Shown: positions 57,640 to 64,000 of the stretch, in pieces | How the letters are laid out: each line of letters starts with the position of its first letter | Position numbering within the stretch: position 1 is the first letter of the stretch | Assembly (NCBI RefSeq): GCF_035594125.1 | Contig: NC_087166.1 | Location: 19,726,266 to 19,790,265 of the forward strand | Direction: 5' to 3' | Origin: Scylla paramamosain | Lineage: Eukaryota; Arthropoda; Malacostraca; Decapoda; Portunidae | DNA: 64,000 bases | The notes under the pieces: model-generated | The model's input: the letters and a program-made list of their open reading frames with translations, nothing else | The model's database searches: none | Told to the model about the DNA's origin: nothing | Made by a program: the position numbers and the translations under genes

Positions 57640-58700
57640 TACATGCTAGGGTTAAAGGGAAGGGAACGCAAGGGTCTACTTTCTCTACAATTTAAGCGTG
57701 GTGATCTCCATGAATTTTCAAAAAGACTAAAGCCCCAACTAGATGAAAGAGCGGCAAATGCTCGTTATATTGCGTCTGCCGTCGCCACCACTCGACCAAC
57801 ATCTCCAAGATAAGACCCTAGTGTGGAGTCTTAAGCCGCTGCTGACAACACAGCTGTACTGACGTGTCATTATTGTAATAAACCTGGACACAGCAAACAG
57901 GTCCTTTACCAAACGGAAGGACAAAAAAAAAAAAAAAACTCAGGAAGGCACGACAATGCAATGTCAATCCTCAGCCCTCGGAAGCTGTTGCATTTCCAAC
58001 ATCAAGGGCAAGCAAGGGGTCATGCCGCTACTCGTCCTAAGTCCTCAGTAGTAAACAACAGTAACACTCAGGGAAATGTTATTACATCTTCTGGTGTAAC
58101 TGCTAAATACTGCCGCGTGCACAACACTAGCACCCATTCTACTGATGAGTGTAACACGAGGGAGAACTTGCGACAAAGGATGCAGACACAAAGGACCAGT
58201 GGCGCTTCAGGAGGTACCCAGTCGAGGGAAGCCACGCGCCCCGTCCGAAACAAACCAGGTTAAACATCAAGAGAACAATGTCGCAGTTGAGAATTGCTGG
58301 GAGGCGATTCGCACTTCTCTAGTTGCTGCCTTTACTCAGGCGAGTGCAATGGTTCTCCCTGCACAAGTAGTGTTTTTGAAGGCTTCATTTGCCATAGACA
58401 CCGGTGCGGCAGTTAATGTGCTGTTGGAAGAATCCTATTTAGTTCTAAAAAGCGCGTCGCGTGGCGTTGGCCTCTGAAACCCAGAGGTGTTTCGCAAATC
58501 CCTCTAAAGTATTGGGTCTTGTTTGCCTCCCTATTAGGTTGGGTAAGAACTCCAAGGTTATGAGAATGGATTTCTATGTTATTTCTGATTTCCGCTTGCC
58601 ATCAGATGGGCTTCTTGGCTTCGAATCAGTAAAGACAAACCATATGGAGATTCATCCTCAGACCAACTCGGTGAAGTGAGATATTTCAAGGTGATGGATA
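57640..58700 (+). pseudogene. Ty3-type gag end and aspartic protease
   Basis: Plus strand. A zinc knuckle CHYCNKPGHSKQ at 57865 (last Cys lost) is followed by a C-x2-H-x4-H-x4-C segment (CRVHNTSTHSTDEC near 58110), then a retropepsin with FAIDTGAAVNVLLEES (DTG at 58397-58405) and a flap/end region LPSDGLLGFESVKTNHMEI near 58600-58660. Frames shift at least at about 58200 and 58465, and no RT follows. It resembles the gag-pol junction of Ty3-group elements. Its orientation is opposite to the neighbouring env remnant, so they are not one intact element. Confidence 0.65.
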
Positions 58701-58821
58701 AGATAAACCCAAGCGACTCATATCTCCTCACCCTATTAAAAACATCATTTCAACTCATAGACACTAACATATTTCTGGCGTTCAAACATCAATAATTTGT
58801 GAAAAATTTGCGAAAAACTGC

Positions 58822-59014
58822 CTCAGGAAGTTGCCGCCGGTACCAGCAGTGGGTGTAGACATATCGTCAGCACCACGTGATCAGTCTGTGCTAGGTGGCG
58901 ACATCTCAACAGATGCAAAAACAATGGAAATTTCCACCATGGAAGTTTCCTACACTATATAAATAAAAATCCTACATATTCCTATCTTACCTATCCTTAC
59001 CTACCCATGGGTGC
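58822..59014. repeat. dispersed repeat shared with 52148-52333
   Basis: Homologous block described at 52148-52333. Here it is followed by a 29-bp LINE-A scrap (59019-59047). Confidence 0.7.
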
Positions 59015-59049
59015 ATATGACAAATAGTTTGGTTTAGATCATTAATAAA

Positions 59050-60007
59050 CTGGGCTAAATTCCCCCAAGTCAACACACATGTGACTTGGTGCAGGGCTTT
59101 ATATGGGTTACAAGGTCCTCTTTTAACTCTTTTACCCTTTACACAGACGGTCATAACACCAGGTTACACGAATGAGATGCCAGACTGCTTCACCAACCAA
59201 CAGGCAAGGGAATATTACAACAACTGCGAAACCACTCTAACAGCTGGGAGAAAATTAATTGCCACGACAAACACATATAAAGATTCTAGTGTTCTACAGA
59301 ATACCATCTTCACGAGCTGCCAGGCAATATCCACTCAATTTTGTAGAACACTACCTCCCCAGATGTCAAGTTCTGCCCCCTTTCAGAAACGACACAACCT
59401 AGAAAAAAAAAAAATTTACTACATCTGGAGACTGAGAGAGCCACAGACCGCAGTAGCATTTAACAAAACACTGTGTACACAAACAAACTGCCCAAAAAAA
59501 CAAAAAGGCAGACTGTTAGAGACACTTAAGCATTACACATAAGCAAGGGCGTAATGTAGTAAATTGCTTTAATACCCCTTAAACCAACTGGCCCTTATAG
59601 CTGTAATCTGCCTTCGCATGTCTATTTCTTGTGGTGGCTGGACTATAACTGACAGTGGAAGCGTATCACCTCCCAGTCGTCACCAGGCTATGAATCTTGG
59701 GAGAGGGGAGGGGGAGGAACGGGGAGACATTCCACTCGGCCCCACTGCTCACGTCACTCAACGTTAGTTGGTACAATAAAACACTTTTTGGAAAATTTTA
59801 GTAACTAAACTATGAAGACAGGATGAATACTGATTACGCCGTTGTAAAGGGCAACTCTTTTGCTATAAACTATGTGAGGCTTAACAAGAGGAACCAGAAG
59901 GAAAATTATGAAATTAAATAGGGATGGAAACTGAGTGGAGAGTATAAAGCTTTTAATGTAACTGCGAGAGAGAGGCAAAGACTCATCACACAGAAGGTAT
60001 CCCCACA

Positions 60008-60008
<1 letters not shown>
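59050..60008. repeat. dispersed repeat R-X, copy 2
   Basis: Homologous to 19650-20798 in several separated blocks and, like it, ends in a (CT)n array. A 153-codon plus-strand frame (59081-59542) crosses it, but copy 1 does not preserve it, so coding is not supported. Confidence 0.6.

Positions 60009-60011
<3 letters not shown>

Positions 60012-60089
<78 letters not shown>
60012..60089. repeat. (CT)n microsatellite at the end of R-X copy 2
   Basis: CT run of about 78 bp. Confidence 0.98.
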
Positions 60090-60092
<3 letters not shown>

Positions 60093-60134
60093 CACCCTTC
60101 CCTCTTCATTCTTACCTTATGCCCTACATAACAG

Positions 60135-60483
60135 CAGTTAGAAGAGCTTGACTGGGCAAGATGTAAGCACAGTGATTCAGTTTTGGAAAACAAAAGGAGG
60201 GACCCAATAAGGTCCATAACCTTTCCAAGAGTTAAGGCCAGCGAGGATGTGGAGAACATAACTGCAAGGAATTTTAATGGGTAGCATGAAAGAGTTGGAT
60301 GGTGGAGGAGAGGGAGGAACAAACCCTTAAATTTCTTACCAAAGGTCTCAGCGAAGACTTCAGCATTAGAAATATATGATATAGCAGTTGTGCCATCAGG
60401 TTAAAATACAAAAGGGGGAAATGGAGAACGAAAGTTAATGGAAATGTTTTAGGCTAGGTGCCATAAATCACGAGAGGAGTTAT
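60135..60483 (-). mobile_element. LINE-A linker/RT-start fragment
   Basis: Minus-strand match to 55085-55430 (CTTGACTGGGCAAGATGTAA; GGTGGAGGAGAGGGAGGAAC), diverged, truncated by a (CA)n array. Confidence 0.8.
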
Positions 60484-60498
60484 ACACACACACACACA

Positions 60499-60567
<69 letters not shown>

Positions 60568-60574
60568 ACACACA
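60484..60574. repeat. (CA)n microsatellite
   Basis: CA run with two TA variants, between two LINE-A copies. Confidence 0.98.
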
Positions 60575-60587
60575 GATATATATGTAT

Positions 60588-62470
60588 TTTTTTTTTATGT
60601 AGGAAGGATACTGGCCAAGGGCAACAAAAATCAAATAAAAAAAAAATGCCCACTGAAATGCCAGTCCCATAAAAGGGTCAAAGCAGTGGTCAAAAATTGG
60701 TGGATAAGTGTCTTGAAACCTCCCTCTTAAAGGAATTCAAGTCATAGGAAGGTGGAAATACGGAAGCAGGCAGGGAGTTCCAGAGTTTACCAGAGAAAGG
60801 GATGAATGATTGAGAATACTGGTTAACTCTTGCGTTAGAGAGGTGGACAGAATAGGGGTGAGAGAAAGAAGAAAGTCTTGTGCAGCGAGGCCGCGGAAGG
60901 AGGGGAGGCATGCAGTTAGCAAGATCAGAAGAGCAGTTGGCATGAAAATAGCTGTAGAAGACAGCTAGATGTGCAACATTGCGGCGGTGAGAGAGAGGCT
61001 GAAGACAGTCAGTTAGAGGAGAGGAGTTGATGAGACGAAAAGCTTTTGATTCCACCCTGTCTAGAAGAGCAGTATGAGTGGAACCCCTCCAGACATGTGA
61101 AGCATACTCCATACATGGACGGATAAGGCCCTTGTACAGAGTTAGCAGCTTGGGGGATGAGAAAAACTGGCGGAGACGTCTCAGAACACCTAAGTTCACA
61201 GAAGCTGTTTTACCTAAAGATGAGATGTGAAGTTTCCAGTTCAGATTATAAGTAAAAGACAGACCGAGGATGTTCAGTGTAGAAGAGGAGGACAGTTGAG
61301 TGTCATTGAAGAAGAGGGGATAGTTGTCTGGAAGGTTGTGTCGAGTTGATAGATGGAGGAATTGAGTTTTAGAGGCATTGAACAATACCAAGTTTGCTCT
61401 GCCCCAATCAGAAATTTTAGAAAGATCAGAAGTCAGGCGTTCTGTGGCTTCCCTGCGTGATATGTTTACCTTCTGAAGGGTAGGACGTCTATGAAAAGAC
61501 GTGGAAAAGTGCAGGGTGGTATCATCAGCATAGGAGTGGATAGGACAAGAAGTTTGGTTTAGAAGATCATTAATGAATAATAAGAAGAGAGTGGGTGACA
61601 GGACAGAACCCTGAGGAACACAACTGTTAATAGATTTAGGAGAAGAACAGTGACCGTCTACCACAGCAGCAATAGAACGGTCAGAAAGGAAACTTGATAT
61701 GAAGTTACAGAGAGAAGGATAGAAACCGTAGGAGGGTAGTTTGGAAATCAAAGCTTTGTGCCAGACTCTATCAAAGGCTTTTGATATGTCCAAGGCAACA
61801 GCAAAAGTTTCACCAAAGTCTCTAAAAGAGGATGACCAAGACTCAGTAAGGAAAGCCAGAAGATCACCAGCAGAGCGGTCTTGACGGAACCCATACTGGC
61901 GATCAGATAGAAGGTTGTGAAGTGATAGATGTTTAAGAATCTTCCTGTTGAGGATAGATTCAAAAACTTTAGATAAGCAGGAAATTAAAGCAATAGGACG
62001 GTAGTCTGAGGGATTAGAGCGGTCACCCTTTTTAGGAACAGGTTGAACTTCCAGCAAGAAGGAAAAGTAGATGATGACAGACAGAGTTGAAATAGTTTGA
62101 CTAGGCAAGGTGTAAGCACGGAGGCACAGTTTCGGAGAACAATAGGAGGGACCCCATCAGGTCCATAAGCCTTCCGAGGGTTTGGGCCAGCGAGGGCATG
62201 GAAAACATCATTGCGAAGAATTTTAATAGGTAACATGAAATAGTCAGAGGGTGGAAGAGAGGGAGGAACAACCCCAGAATCCTCCAAGGTAGAGTTTTTA
62301 GCAAAGGTTTGAGCAAAGAGTTTTTGGCTAGTTGGAGAACAGACTTGGCATGGTTCCGTGCAGAAATATAAAGTGCATGAGATTCTGGTGATGGAAGGCT
62401 TAAGTATCTTTTGTGGGCCACCTCTCTATCATGTATAGCATGAGAACAAGCTGTGTTAAACCAAGGTTTC
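60588..62470 (-). mobile_element. LINE-A 3' part with poly(A), young-looking
   Basis: The T-run at 60590-60597 marks the 3' tail. The minus strand carries C-terminal domain, RT and linker up to 62470, where orientation flips. It is close in sequence to the 53399 copy by eye. Confidence 0.92.
60690..62108 (-). CDS. LINE-A reverse transcriptase, 472-codon open frame
   Basis: Open from within the RT N-terminus, with motif A FAVALDISKAFDRVWH (Asp107), motif B CVPQGSVLSPTLF (first Gly changed to Cys) and YADD (193-196), then the full C-terminal domain ending in SFKREVSRHLSTNF. The upstream RT residues are in an adjacent frame (61985-62287) because of a small deletion near 62045. Catalytic Asp residues are intact. 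Confidence 0.9.
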   Translation of the reverse strand: MPSQTISTLSVIIYFSFLLEVQPVPKKGDRSNPSDYRPIALISCLSKVFESILNRKILKHLSLHNLLSDRQYGFRQDRSAGDLLAFLTESWSSSFRDFGETFAVALDISKAFDRVWHKALISKLPSYGFYPSLCNFISSFLSDRSIAAVVDGHCSSPKSINSCVPQGSVLSPTLFLLFINDLLNQTSCPIHSYADDTTLHFSTSFHRRPTLQKVNISRREATERLTSDLSKISDWGRANLVLFNASKTQFLHLSTRHNLPDNYPLFFNDTQLSSSSTLNILGLSFTYNLNWKLHISSLGKTASVNLGVLRRLRQFFSSPKLLTLYKGLIRPCMEYASHVWRGSTHTALLDRVESKAFRLINSSPLTDCLQPLSHRRNVAHLAVFYSYFHANCSSDLANCMPPLLPRPRCTRLSSFSHPYSVHLSNARVNQYSQSFIPFSGKLWNSLPASVFPPSYDLNSFKREVSRHLSTNF

Positions 62471-63332
<862 letters not shown>

Positions 63333-63334
63333 GG

Positions 63335-64000
63335 GAATGGACAGAATAGGGGTAAAAAAAAAAAAGTTTTGTGCAACAAGGCTGCAGGAGGAGGGCAATC
63401 TTTCAATTAGTAAGATGAGAAGAGCAGTATGCATAAAGATGGCCGTATAAGATAGAAAAAGATGGAACATTACAACGATGAGAGAGAGGTTGAAGATAGT
63501 TACAGAAGAAGTGTTGATAAGACGAAAAGTTTTTGATTCCTCCCTGTCTAAAGGAACGGTATAACACCCTCATACATATGAAGCATATTCCATGGACTGA
63601 TAAGGTCCTTGTACGGAGTTAGGAGCTGGAGAGTGAATAAAACTTGGGGAGACGACTCAATGCCAAACTTCATAAAAGTTGTTTTTAGCTAAAGATGACA
63701 TGTGAAGTTTTCATTTTAGATTATCAGTAATGATCAGACTGAGGATGTTCAGTGTAGAAGAGGGGGACAATGAGTATCATTGAAAAAAAATGGAATAGTT
63801 ATCTGAAAGATTGTGTCAAGTTGATAGATGAAGGAATTTATTTATTTTTTTTACTCATTGAGCAGTACTAAGTTTGCTCTGCCCCAATGTGAAATTTTAA
63901 GAAATCAGAAGTCAGGCGTTCCGTGGCTTCCCTGCGTGAAATGTATAGTTCATGAAGGGTTGAACGTCTACGAAAAGACGTGAAAAGTGCAGGGTGGTAT
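63335..64000 (-). mobile_element. LINE-A fragment running off the window
   Basis: Minus-strand C-terminal domain and RT palm of a diverged LINE-A (GGACAGAATAGGGGT, GTGCAACAAGGCTGCAGGAG). Frames are broken, and it continues past the right edge. Confidence 0.85.

Noticed and set aside
57014..58700. A single intact envelope-bearing retrovirus-like element
   Set aside because: Gag-protease and envelope remnants are on opposite strands, both are broken, and no RT or paired LTRs were seen.
59081..59542. 153-codon plus-strand frame in repeat R-X
   Set aside because: Not conserved in the homologous copy at 19650-20798 and no motif is visible.

Overview
The window is eukaryotic, AT-rich, and dominated by transposon remnants and very long dinucleotide microsatellites. 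The mix points to an arthropod, most likely a decapod crustacean: many copies of one LINE, RTE and I-group LINEs, Penelope-like elements, BEL/Pao and Ty3 retrotransposon pieces, mariner/hAT-type DNA elements, an interstitial TTAGG array, and (TA)n arrays up to about 580 bp. I read roughly 3.8 kb of (TA)n. About a third of the window belongs to one LINE family (called LINE-A here: endonuclease plus reverse transcriptase, Jockey/CR1 group), in both orientations. There are no bacterial-type operons, and no rRNA or tRNA gene I can support apart from a tRNA-like SINE head.

Only one host gene can be supported. Three minus-strand exons at 26491-26663, 18472-18622 and 10944-11071 have consensus splice sites and compatible phases (0, then 1). 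In order they encode a signal peptide and the start of a PAN/apple domain, the cysteine-rich part of that domain, and the start of a C-type lectin domain. The gene is a secreted PAN plus C-type-lectin protein whose introns are filled with transposons and microsatellites. The 3' exons were not found.

Layout. 1-4,650: LINE-A, Penelope GIY-YIG, a palindromic repeat and a dead RTE element. 4,650-9,820: a decayed I-group LINE (LINE-C) and a gag fragment. 9,820-27,000: the lectin gene with LINE-A copies, a hAT-like element, a MITE, an interstitial telomeric array, a SINE, LINE-B copy 1 and complex (TA)n arrays in or between its exons. 27,000-33,700: microsatellites, a degraded LINE-A and LTR-like DNA. 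33,480-36,130: Penelope-like reverse transcriptase. 36,130-42,290: LINE-B copy 2 containing a TIR element that itself contains a mariner, then a BEL/Pao gag and an RTE with a 450-codon open RT. 42,290-43,900: a GC-rich minisatellite island. 43,905-51,150: LINE-B copy 3 split by a full-length LINE-A, which is itself split by a TIR element (three levels). 51,150-60,000: LINE-A foldback, a retroviral-type envelope remnant split by a second full-length LINE-A, Ty3 gag-protease and a dispersed repeat. 60,100-64,000: a LINE-A copy with a 5' inversion, then another truncated LINE-A.

The most informative content is the lectin gene model, with microsatellites starting at its splice donors, and the nested insertions whose empty sites are visible elsewhere in the same window. 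Family names follow protein motifs read by eye. No database search was possible, so clade-level names are provisional.
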